Source: JAFDWI01 sp964544305
GTDB lineage: Bacteria > Actinomycetota > Acidimicrobiia > Acidimicrobiales > Iamiaceae
Direction: 5' to 3'
Assembly (NCBI GenBank): GCA_964544305.1
Contig: CAZJAZ010000045.1
Span: forward strand, 1 to 23,407
DNA length: 23,407 nucleotides
Shown: positions 18,101-23,294 of the stretch, piece after piece
Numbering within the stretch: position 1 is the stretch's first letter
Layout: each line of letters begins with the position of its first letter
Position numbers and translations under genes: made by a program
The notes under the pieces: model-generated
The model's database searches: none
What the model was told of the DNA's origin: nothing
Seen by the model: the letters and a program-made list of their open reading frames with translations, nothing else

Positions 18101-19240
18101 GGGCAACATGACTACACCTATGACATTGACGGCAGGTTGACTGGTGTTGATAACCCGACCGGTGGGCTACCTGATGAGGCGTTCACCTATGACAGGGTGG
18201 GGAACATGACGTCATGGAACGCGAACCCGTCGAGTGAGGTTGTTTATAACCAGGCTGATCAACTCACCCAAGACGCTGGCTTCACGTATGGTTACGACGC
18301 GGAAGGTAATCAAACAACGGTGACTGATCGGGCCACCGGCGACGTCACCAGCTACACGTGGAACACGAACCATCAGCTCACCAAAATCACAAACCCTGAC
18401 AGCACCACCGTTGTCTACGGTTACGATCCGCTCGGGCGACGAATCACCACAACAAACAACGGCGTGACCACTTATGCGGTGTGGGCCGGAGCGAACCAGC
18501 GTGCCACCCTGGATGCTAACGGGAACGTGACCGCACGGATGGTCACCAACCCCAACAGCCTGTCAGATGTGCTCGCCGTCACCTCGAGTGGCACCACGAT
18601 CTACCCGCTTGTAGACGGGCTCGGCTCCACCACCGCGACAAGCAACCCGGCAGGCACGATTACTTCCACCACCGCCTACAGCGCATACGGAATCCCAACT
18701 ATCACCAGCGGCAGCGACCCGCTAAACGGCACAGCCGGGTACACCGGGTACCAACAAGACCCCACCGGCCTCGACTACGCCAGAGCCCGCTACTACAACC
18801 CCTCAACCGGCCGATTCCTCAGCCAAGACCCCATCACCGCGGTGAACCCGTATGCGTACGTTTCCGGTGATCCGACCAACTATACAGATCCGACGGGGCA
18901 GATTGATATTGGGGTGGAGGCGGATCTGGACTCTCGTGCCATACCCACCGCCGAGGAATTAACCAAATCGGTGAGCACTGAACTTGAAATTCCATATGGG
19001 CCTTCCAAGAAAGGGATCGGCTGGGTAATGCGCTCCTCGGACTTGGAAGGTAGGGAGTTCGAAATTCGAATTATGAAGGAGAGTGGAAACCGCACGAACT
19101 ATTATCGTATTTCCAGGGAGAAGATAGGTTCCCTGGATCGGTTGGGAAATCCATCCAATGACCGAGCTGTCACGCACATACCGATTGAGGCCGAATCGTT
19201 GTCGCACATAATCGATGTTGTGTCCATTTTTCTTGGCTAA
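12191..19240 (+). CDS. giant secreted RHS/YD-repeat protein with polymorphic toxin-like C-terminus
   Basis: 2349 residues from a GTG start. Residues 1-28 are a Sec signal peptide (MRRLGAVVAALLVL, ending near VVAGA). Then come a DUF4114-like region (about 85-207, with GGDRDYNDC), two PKD-like domains (209-270 and 270-372), a Ser/Gly-rich repetitive region that may form a beta-helix (about 377-611), two DUF11-like domains (about 897-997 and 1005-1100), and an Ig-like domain (1156-1257). The RHS/YD-repeat shell spans about 1257-2236 and closes with the conserved core DYARARYYNPSTGRFLSQDP and TDPTG. The tip is 2237-2349. In known YD-repeat toxins the shell encloses the C-terminal effector until delivery. 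Here a Sec signal replaces the type VI parts of proteobacterial Rhs. It is likely a cell-surface contact-dependent toxin or adhesin. Expression probably depends on the upstream repeat register. Sense-strand base use changes sharply within the gene, suggesting mosaic origin. Confidence 0.88.
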   Translation: MRRLGAVVAALLVLVASVVVAPPVVAGASEGAAGSSGGGSTGGVVADAGVDQSVVEGSTVSLSGSASVTGNVGAPGGSGSEGVGGQLYSTGGPVQVKILPASTAITSDLWLFDPEPASMLGTNRETGKVIDLGSFPAGSELVFGIAYQDGSTRREFKMGPADRNFDNTFHDRVTQVSPGVFDVGFEDLPGGGDRDYNDCNFEFTGGVTAIPALSYKWETVSSDGPPVQLSSSASATPSFTAFDDGTYTFRLTATAGAWSASDDVTVRVGNAPPVVTSVGVDPTATDGLAQVAVSLSDPGAFDRHSLDVDWGDGSQSVGVPVSVDGTGWGYGTAGHVYASNGSFTVSVVAHDSDGGVSAPVTKVVDVGGAGVGEVTAGASVWATSSDDKALWVSGSRNSFEGLTNSNGGIKVTGSHHEFTGGTQFVSQMSVAGSSTVVDPAASQVTASGFPYVFDVADYEPGGPGAVAAGSAYFPIEAASCSHGSWSPDEPLVSGLYWVPCDVQISGSDVAGQVTIVATGKIHVAGSSAQLTPFVDGLLFLSTSVDDHAIDLSGSSESFGGALFAPNGGVQLSGHDDSLACGVLAETVRVSGSDNTVGGAACGVGSGVASSVPIAASPLLVPKLSLGLGTDVSSVAPGATVHTTSTVGNNSGGMLFVPVELALETQGATPATLNGVTYAFQVHDPVTDTWSTLASTDPSAPADQHIVGLSTKANPATGVMYPGGADDLSGTTLAAGSFGSWAGLASISLSDEQLQSLVDPTKVDAVRNVVNFDVTGSMVRRIARFSADPLSELRAGLAGTISDVAVHGVAGGSDPTDVDLSTVPGLASISPGGHVVVPGSFAAPVAPAKGEGESDDSYVARLSALDGSKIFGSAYATGTASPGVIYAPQQIAGVTVQLPVLSAKLSAPATLNPGDDIDWKVSVTNTGSVPASGVNGVVSVEDTPVTVSGLPALIAPGQTVTATATTATTAGVTTSVDGALNVTWSDANANNYGPVGNSVAVSVRPGYALIVEKTASSAGLPPGQLGYTVDVVNSGGNTLTRVSLDDVVDANTTIIPGSVTTSAGTVTSGNYTGSTNVGVDFGDLASGVHVTVTFLVDVAQVPAAVTHVSNQARVRSDQTGWVLSDDPLVPGVADPTVTPISPGGFVGGGTGGVSLPGPTVTGCDPADGATISAPTTLHCTLVPQTGTSVAGWSATATPAGRDASETVSVGSGTGGQVSVLFDPTVLANGQWILHVSATGSDGGVSTSNEIVVVDGRLKLGRIRVTYTDMSVPVAGIPIDVTRTYDSLDRHHQGDFGQGWSLGIANFDVQTGRKLGDGGWSSTQCGSIIGAPINCVSTVTNHVVTVTWPSGRVESFKLTPKVSPPAFSFMNQAAYTPIGDATSTLAPVAADAFVMFAGGDDLLVPLSDQVYDPQRFVLTDTHGVKYLLDVSSGLVSATTLDGKTVTVSADGISSSEGPSISFTRDTLGRITRITGPSGEYRRYLYSPSGNLAHFVHGTDGTVEYEYGNDHLLTAVPPGADSPAQVFHFGFDGRVDWIGDRSGHISTVSFDLGAKTRQVTSPSGDQVTVTSFSDRGDPVEVQSVAGGVIATTTSTFNDAGQPLSVIDPDGHTTSFTYDVKGNQTSVTDGAGVVTATDYNALSEPTVTKVGGETVETKGYDGQGHLVSDAKQGQPATTYTWVDGRVVAVTSPTGEITSLGYNVAGFLDQISSAAGTVGRVTDGSGRVQSIMSPSGVSTSFGYDGDGRLVSLTGGDGVAQTWGYDLVGHVTRATDKTGASTTFRYDGTGDLISKTDRNNQLTTYSYDRDDQLASISAPDATTSIVRDGFGHPTSMTNGAASVVMAWTPGSRLQTETTHYLGATIPDQTVTYGFDGAGKATSITGQGSTTSFAYDSQGRLSTVDDSVAGEFGYGYDPTTGMIASLSRPNGVTDRFSFDDDGRLTKRDATDSLDQVLSQAEYAYNTAGLRSSLTDLAGQHDYTYDIDGRLTGVDNPTGGLPDEAFTYDRVGNMTSWNANPSSEVVYNQADQLTQDAGFTYGYDAEGNQTTVTDRATGDVTSYTWNTNHQLTKITNPDSTTVVYGYDPLGRRITTTNNGVTTYAVWAGANQRATLDANGNVTARMVTNPNSLSDVLAVTSSGTTIYPLVDGLGSTTATSNPAGTITSTTAYSAYGIPTITSGSDPLNGTAGYTGYQQDPTGLDYARARYYNPSTGRFLSQDPITAVNPYAYVSGDPTNYTDPTGQIDIGVEADLDSRAIPTAEELTKSVSTELEIPYGPSKKGIGWVMRSSDLEGREFEIRIMKESGNRTNYYRISREKIGSLDRLGNPSNDRAVTHIPIEAESLSHIIDVVSIFLG
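17221..18898 (+). repeat. RHS core, copy A (within the giant gene)
   Basis: This 1678-bp stretch is repeated without net gaps at 20639-22316 (constant offset 3418). The part 17837-18486 is identical base for base to 21255-21904; both flanks differ at many positions. The homology ends at the TDPTG codons, after which the two C-terminal tips are unrelated. Confidence 0.95.
18899..19240 (+). other. C-terminal tip 1 of the giant protein (candidate toxin domain)
   Basis: The 113 residues after TDPTG. Local base composition drops (29 of 60 G/C at 19081-19140, against 37 of 60 at 12361-12420), as is usual for exchanged effector tips. The pattern FEIRIMKESG, NYYRIS, LDRLGNP and THIPIE resembles an IRIM...GN...HIP-type ending that I have seen at the C-termini of polymorphic toxins, but I cannot name the family or its activity. 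The adjacent small gene supports a toxin role. Confidence 0.55.
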
Positions 19241-19245
19241 GGCCG

Positions 19246-19593
19246 ATGACTGACTCCTCTGATCCCCTCAGTCAATTCACTGATCCCCTCGATCGCATAT
19301 GGGCCTTTGAGATCTACTCGATTTTCTATGACACGAAGCAACGACAGGCAATACTGAAGCTAGGCGGAACGTTTGGTGGCGTCGATTACTCGGCGGTCCT
19401 AAGGCTTAATGGACTATCTAGCCTGAATCTATTCCTTCCCACGGTAATAAAATGGGTTTACCTTGAGGCGACCGAGGTGCGAGCCGACGAGCGATCCGAC
19501 GGCAAGTATGATGTTGATATTTGGTGCTGGGAGGAGCAGGAGGGGCTGCGTGCATGCTGCGAATCCTATGAGCTGGAATTGACACGTCTGTAG
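19246..19593 (+). CDS. candidate immunity protein for tip 1
   Basis: A 115-residue soluble, acidic, tryptophan- and cysteine-containing protein (IWCWEEQEGLRACC near the C-terminus) with no signal peptide. It starts 5 bp after the TAA of the giant gene, with AAGG about 3 nt before its ATG. A short cytoplasmic ORF directly after the tip-encoding end, with the same reduced GC, is the standard place for the protein that protects the producer from its own effector. I recognise no family. The role rests on position and size; a non-immunity accessory protein is possible. Confidence 0.6.
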   Translation: MTDSSDPLSQFTDPLDRIWAFEIYSIFYDTKQRQAILKLGGTFGGVDYSAVLRLNGLSSLNLFLPTVIKWVYLEATEVRADERSDGKYDVDIWCWEEQEGLRACCESYELELTRL

Positions 19594-19594
19594 T

Positions 19595-19607
19595 CAGGGC
19601 TTCGTCA
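19595..19607 (+). repeat. 13-bp motif CAGGGCTTCGTCA after the first tip/immunity unit
   Basis: It begins one base after the TAG of the 115-residue gene. The same 13 bases occur at 22588-22600, again directly after a stop codon, that of the orphan RHS cassette. Nine of its bases (CAGGGCTTC) also match the octanucleotide array. It may mark a former recombination boundary. Alone, a 13-base match in 23 kb is not significant; the matching position is what makes it notable. Confidence 0.5.
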
Positions 19608-19849
19608 AAGTGAGTATTTGGGTGGTGTGACCTGGGGTTTTGCATCTGGACTGGCGCTGGCGCAGGTGTTGCGGCCGCAGAGTTCACAGGGTAGGCTGCA
19701 AAGCTTGCTTCTTGCGCGCTCGCCCTTCCGTACAATGCAGCGGCTAGTTCGTGGATTGACGCGGGATCAGTGACTAAGGAAGCCCCAACTGCGACAACCC
19801 TGAAGTTGTTCGCCTTGGGTGCCGTTCTGTCCTGTCTGCCGTTACCTGT
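19608..19849. other. unassigned stretch after the first toxin/immunity unit
   Basis: No gene can be supported here. One frame from about 19594 reads openly to a TGA near 19773 (containing EYLGGVTWGFASG), but it has no start codon and I recognise no family, so it may be the remnant of a lost cassette. No clear terminator hairpin with a T-tract is visible. Confidence 0.4.
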
Positions 19850-19990
19850 ATGAACGTCAAGCCCACGCTATTTCACCAAAGTATCGTAGCTAATTCATGG
19901 ATGGCTACTGTTGATAATACGTTCAAAAATTGGCTTGAATACTACTTTAAGATCGATACAACTAAATGTCCGGAGATCGGCCCGCAATGA
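19850..19990 (+). CDS. possible small ORF overlapping the next gene
   Basis: A 46-codon ORF starting MNVKPTLF and ending KCPEIGPQ, in AT-rich DNA. Its TGA (19988-19990) overlaps the ATG at 19987 of the membrane-protein gene in an ATGA arrangement, as in coupled pairs. It has no Shine-Dalgarno and no known similarity that I can see, so it may equally be chance or the tail of a degraded gene. Confidence 0.3.
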   Translation: MNVKPTLFHQSIVANSWMATVDNTFKNWLEYYFKIDTTKCPEIGPQ

Positions 19991-20553
19991 GATTCAAGCC
20001 CGTGCCTGATTGCCAAATTGATACCGGTGAACTGTCCCTTTATGTAACAGACCGCTCGCATCGCTTTTTCATGATTCCAACTTTACTTGTGATTTTGACT
20101 TCATTGCCATTCATGCTAGTTATCACTATCGATCATAATGTCGGTTTCCTAGGTTTGTTGTTTTCGATACTGGCACTCTGGCCCGCTCTTGTTGTTGGTG
20201 AGGAAGTGTTTGAAGTCAGCTCAATTGCGCTGTGCATCGGATCACAACAAATCATAGCTAGGCGTCTATTAAAAAAATCGAGAGTTGTTGACTTACATGA
20301 TGTGCGGAAGATTAGTTTAGGAAAGTCCCGGTCCCGTCTTCATGCAACTCTTACGGTCGAGACACAAGGAAGGAATTTGACGACGGCTGTGGAATACACG
20401 TTAGATCTTGTCGAGTGGGCACGTGCGGTTGTGGCAGTGGGCGAAGAGGACGAGTTCAGGATCGTCGCGGACGTCGATCGACCGACGTGGCATCCAAGAC
20501 CCGCTGGGGATCGCGGCACGTACACTTTCGTGGACTCACGATCAGATCTGTGA
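19987..20553 (+). CDS. AT-rich membrane protein of unknown function between the two RHS units
   Basis: 188 residues from ATG 19987, chosen because GGAGA lies about 10 nt upstream and the start overlaps the preceding small ORF; an in-frame ATG at 19966 would add seven residues. Two adjacent hydrophobic segments (about residues 28-46 and 52-72) are followed by a soluble C-terminal domain of about 110 residues with the basic stretch RRLLKKSR. This shape, two helices and then a beta-rich cytoplasmic part, is common in PH-like membrane proteins. The DNA is clearly AT-rich (23 of 60 G/C at 20041-20100), unlike both neighbours. It may be an immunity or accessory gene left from another toxin cassette. 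Its TGA overlaps a GTG in the orphan RHS frame. Confidence 0.6.
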   Translation: MRFKPVPDCQIDTGELSLYVTDRSHRFFMIPTLLVILTSLPFMLVITIDHNVGFLGLLFSILALWPALVVGEEVFEVSSIALCIGSQQIIARRLLKKSRVVDLHDVRKISLGKSRSRLHATLTVETQGRNLTTAVEYTLDLVEWARAVVAVGEEDEFRIVADVDRPTWHPRPAGDRGTYTFVDSRSDL

Positions 20554-22586
20554 CCTTGGTTTGGGTCCGAGGAACGGCCGGACAAGTAAATCGAGTAACA
20601 GAGCCAGTTGTGGGCTCTGCCGCGCGCTCTGACGACAGGGTTGATGGTCGTGTTGTTGCGGTGACGTCACCATCGGGGCAGGTCACCACGTTGGGTTATA
20701 ACGTGGCCGGGTTTTTAGATCAGATCAGTTCTGGTGCGGGCACGGTGGGTCGTTTGACTGATGGTTCTGGTCGGGTGCAAAGCATCGTGTCGACTTCTGG
20801 TGTGTCAACAAGTTTTGGTTATGACGGTGATAGCCGGTTGGTTTCGTTGACTGGTGATAATGGTGTGGCTCAAACGTGGGGGTATGACTTGGTGGGTCAT
20901 GTCACCCGCGCAACCGACAAAACAGGCGCGTCTACGAGCTATTCGTATGACGGTACTGGTGATTTGATCTCGAAAACCGATCGGAATAACCAGTTGACGA
21001 CCTACACGTATGATCGTGACGATCAACTCGCGTCAACGATCGCATCAGATGAAACGACCAGCATTGTGCGTGACGGGTTCGGTCACCCAATATCGATGAC
21101 GAATGCTGCTGCGAGCGTGGTAATGGCCTGGTCGCCTGGTGGTCGGCTGCAATCCGAATCCACTGATTACACGACACCTGGAATTGCCGATCAGACGGTG
21201 ACATACGGGTATGGCGGCGCGGGGAAGGTCACGAGCATCACAGGGCAAGGCTCAACCACCTCATTCGCCTACGACAGTCAGGGTCGTCTTTCCACGGTCG
21301 ATGACAGCGTGGCAGGCGAGTTTGGTTATGGGTATGATCCCACGACAGGAATGATTGCTTCACTGTCACGTCCAAATGGTGTCACTGACCGTTTCTCTTT
21401 TGACGATGACGGCCGTCTCACCAAACGCGATGCCACCGATTCGCTGGATCAGGTGTTGAGCCAAGCCGAGTACGCGTACAACACCGCGGGGTTGCGTTCG
21501 AGCCTCACGGATCTTGCCGGGCAACATGACTACACCTATGACATTGACGGCAGGTTGACTGGTGTTGATAACCCGACCGGTGGGCTACCTGATGAGGCGT
21601 TCACCTATGACAGGGTGGGGAACATGACGTCATGGAACGCGAACCCGTCGAGTGAGGTTGTTTATAACCAGGCTGATCAACTCACCCAAGACGCTGGCTT
21701 CACGTATGGTTACGACGCGGAAGGTAATCAAACAACGGTGACTGATCGGGCCACCGGCGACGTCACCAGCTACACGTGGAACACGAACCATCAGCTCACC
21801 AAAATCACAAACCCTGACAGCACCACCGTTGTCTACGGTTACGATCCGCTCGGGCGACGAATCACCACAACAAACAACGGCGTGACCACTTATGCGGTGT
21901 GGGCGGGCCAAAACCAGCGCGCCACTCTCGACAACAACGGCGATGTGACCGCCCGGATGGTTACCAACCCGAACAGCCTGTCAGACGTGCTGGCAGTCAC
22001 CACGAGTGGCACCACCATCTACCCGCTCGTAGACGGCCTCGGCTCAACCACCGCCACAACCGATCCGGCTGGCACGATTACGTCCACCACCGCCTACAGC
22101 GCGTACGGCACACCAACGCTCACCAGCGGCAGCGACCCGCTGAACGGCGCAGCCGGGTACACCGGCTACCAGCAAGACCCGACCGGGCTCGACTACGCCA
22201 GAGCCCGCTACTACAACCCCACCACCGGCCGATTCCTCACCCAAGACCCGAAAACCGCGGTCAACGCGTACGCCTACGCCAGCGGAAGCCCAACCAACTT
22301 CACGGACCCGACCGGCGAGGGCATTATCGGAGAAGCATTTCAGGAGTCCCGAAGCACGCGACGAGCTGCCGTCATTCGCAAGGCTGTGGTTGGTTGCGCG
22401 GTTGCGTTCCTGGCAACGCAGTATTTAGACCAGCCGGGGTTTGATTTATTGAACCAGTTGCTCGATGATCTTGGGGTCGGCCGCTACGCTCCGGGCACTA
22501 AGATCGACGATATTATTGATCCGACTGTCCACCTCGCGGTGGAATGCCCTGTCGGGATTGTGGCTGCGAACGTAGTCTTGAGCTGA
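20550..22586 (+). CDS. orphan RHS C-terminal cassette with alternative tip (5'-truncated rhs)
   Basis: A frame encoding the YD-repeat core and closing motif (DYARARYYNPTTGRFLTQDP, TDPTG) without signal peptide, adhesion domains or N-terminal shell. Homology to the giant gene begins abruptly at 20639, and the codons before that do not look like RHS. I place the start at GTG 20550-20552, which overlaps the TGA of the preceding gene as GTGA, giving 678 residues; the frame is open further upstream inside that gene, so the start is a guess and the cassette may not be translated at all. Residues from about 590 form a different tip. Orphan cassettes of this kind are known in Rhs and CdiA loci, where recombination through the shared core can place the alternative tip on the full-length gene. 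That is the most likely role here. Confidence 0.75.
   Translation: MTLVWVRGTAGQVNRVTEPVVGSAARSDDRVDGRVVAVTSPSGQVTTLGYNVAGFLDQISSGAGTVGRLTDGSGRVQSIVSTSGVSTSFGYDGDSRLVSLTGDNGVAQTWGYDLVGHVTRATDKTGASTSYSYDGTGDLISKTDRNNQLTTYTYDRDDQLASTIASDETTSIVRDGFGHPISMTNAAASVVMAWSPGGRLQSESTDYTTPGIADQTVTYGYGGAGKVTSITGQGSTTSFAYDSQGRLSTVDDSVAGEFGYGYDPTTGMIASLSRPNGVTDRFSFDDDGRLTKRDATDSLDQVLSQAEYAYNTAGLRSSLTDLAGQHDYTYDIDGRLTGVDNPTGGLPDEAFTYDRVGNMTSWNANPSSEVVYNQADQLTQDAGFTYGYDAEGNQTTVTDRATGDVTSYTWNTNHQLTKITNPDSTTVVYGYDPLGRRITTTNNGVTTYAVWAGQNQRATLDNNGDVTARMVTNPNSLSDVLAVTTSGTTIYPLVDGLGSTTATTDPAGTITSTTAYSAYGTPTLTSGSDPLNGAAGYTGYQQDPTGLDYARARYYNPTTGRFLTQDPKTAVNAYAYASGSPTNFTDPTGEGIIGEAFQESRSTRRAAVIRKAVVGCAVAFLATQYLDQPGFDLLNQLLDDLGVGRYAPGTKIDDIIDPTVHLAVECPVGIVAANVVLS
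20639..22316 (+). repeat. RHS core, copy B (orphan cassette)
   Basis: The partner of 17221-18898 at a constant offset of 3418 bp. It is identical over 21255-21904 and divergent before and after. Recombination between the copies would delete the first tip, its immunity gene and the AT-rich gene, joining tip 2 to the giant protein in frame. Confidence 0.95.
22317..22586 (+). other. C-terminal tip 2 (orphan, candidate toxin domain)
   Basis: 89 residues after TDPTG, unrelated to tip 1. It has a basic patch (RSTRRAAVIRK), then a hydrophobic stretch (AVVGCAVAFLATQYL), a polar middle (DDLGVGRYAPGTKIDDIID) and a hydrophobic end. Two potential membrane-active segments suggest a membrane-targeting effector, or a truncated one. 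I recognise no family. Confidence 0.5.
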
Positions 22587-22587
22587 G

Positions 22588-22600
22588 CAGGGCTTCGTCA
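22588..22600 (+). repeat. 13-bp motif CAGGGCTTCGTCA after the orphan tip
   Basis: The second copy of the motif at 19595-19607. It starts one base after the TGA of the orphan cassette and runs into the ATG of the next small gene. Confidence 0.5.
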
Positions 22601-22815
22601 TGCACAGTGTTCGCCGAGCGTTCGTCGTTTTGTTCGTGACGTTCTTCGGGGGATCAGTTGCCTTCGCCCTATTGGCCAACGATCCCTATTCTGGCATAAC
22701 TATAATTCGGGTTGTTGGATTTGCGGTACTGGCCGTGTTCGGTGCGACTGTTGGATGTGTCCCCGTGTGGCTGCGGTCGAAGCGGAGCCCATCCGGCACC
22801 GACGGGGACGAGTAG
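22600..22815 (+). CDS. small two-helix membrane protein, candidate immunity protein for tip 2
   Basis: 71 residues with two hydrophobic segments (about residues 6-26 and 35-57) and a basic, charged C-terminus (RSKRSPSGTDGDE). It starts 13 bp after the orphan RHS stop; AGGG lies about 8 nt before the ATG. Position and size match an immunity protein, and a membrane-embedded immunity protein would suit the hydrophobic tip 2, since immunity proteins against membrane-active toxins usually sit in the membrane. No family is recognised. It could also be a truncated gene. Confidence 0.5.
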   Translation: MHSVRRAFVVLFVTFFGGSVAFALLANDPYSGITIIRVVGFAVLAVFGATVGCVPVWLRSKRSPSGTDGDE

Positions 22816-22938
22816 AGGGCGGGTTCGGTCGGTGAGCAGGTGCCCCGAAACTTCGGAATCGCGTGTCGACGGTCCCGATTAGGAGTGGCGGTTCTGTGAG
22901 CTGTGTGCGAGTTCGGTTGGTCGACATGGTCTGGTTGG
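22816..22938. other. non-coding spacer
   Basis: I see no gene here. The only structure is a short inverted repeat, CCGAA-AC-TTCGG (22845-22856), without a T-tract. Confidence 0.4.
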
Positions 22939-23072
22939 TTAGTTGGGGTTGGTCCAGCGTCGGGCGTCGTGTTTGAGGAGGATGGCTTCGATGACGTTTT
23001 TGATGGTGGTTTGTTCGTCTTGGTCGAGTTGGCGTGCGGCGTCGAAGGCTAGGCGGAGGTTGTCGTCGGGGT
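22939..23072 (-). pseudogene. C-terminal remnant of an XRE-type transcriptional regulator
   Basis: Read from the right on the minus strand, about 44 residues give PDDNLRLAFDAARQLDQDE, then IEAILLKHDARRW and a stop at 22939-22941. This is the recognisable tail of many Cro/CI-type regulators, which follows their DNA-binding domain. The helix-turn-helix part is missing: before about 23072 the frame loses similarity, with no start codon. The gene was probably cut by an insertion or deletion at that point. Confidence 0.5.
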
Positions 23073-23294
23073 CCTGGGTCCGCGTCCCGCTTGTTGCCCT
23101 GGCAGTTGTGGTGATGATCGGAGGGTCGTGGCTCGGCCGGTTCTATGGGAATCGGGCCGCCTCGCGTATGCAGCTCCGGCGTGTCACCGGTGGGCGTCCT
23201 TTCGGGTTGCCAGCTCTGGGTTGGCTCGCGATATATGACGACAAGTTGTCGGTTTGGGTTGGGGACTGCCGCGCGCTTTGGGGACAGTGGGGAG
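23072..23294 (+). pseudogene. headless membrane-protein remnant
   Basis: The plus-strand frame from about 23079 reads as protein: a hydrophobic segment VPLVALAVVVMIGGSWLG, then GRFYGNRAASRMQLRRVTGG and LGWLAIYDDKLSVWVGD. There is no sensible start codon, because its 5' side abuts the broken regulator gene, and its 3' end runs into the transposase tail. It looks like the middle or end of a single-pass membrane protein broken by two rearrangements. The family is not recognised. Confidence 0.35.

Noticed and set aside
12191..22586. Type VI secretion Rhs locus
   Set aside because: No VgrG, PAAR, Hcp or chaperone gene is present, and the giant protein has its own signal peptide.
22700..22927. Minus-strand 75-codon frame opposite the small membrane-protein gene
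   Set aside because: It mostly overlaps the better-supported plus-strand gene and shows no recognisable motif or ribosome binding site.
20617..23277. Shared 12-mer CTGCCGCGCGCT at 20617-20628 and 23266-23277 as an insertion-sequence end at the orphan junction
   Set aside because: The flanking match is imperfect, several 12-base matches are expected by chance in this window, and no inverted partner or target duplication is visible.
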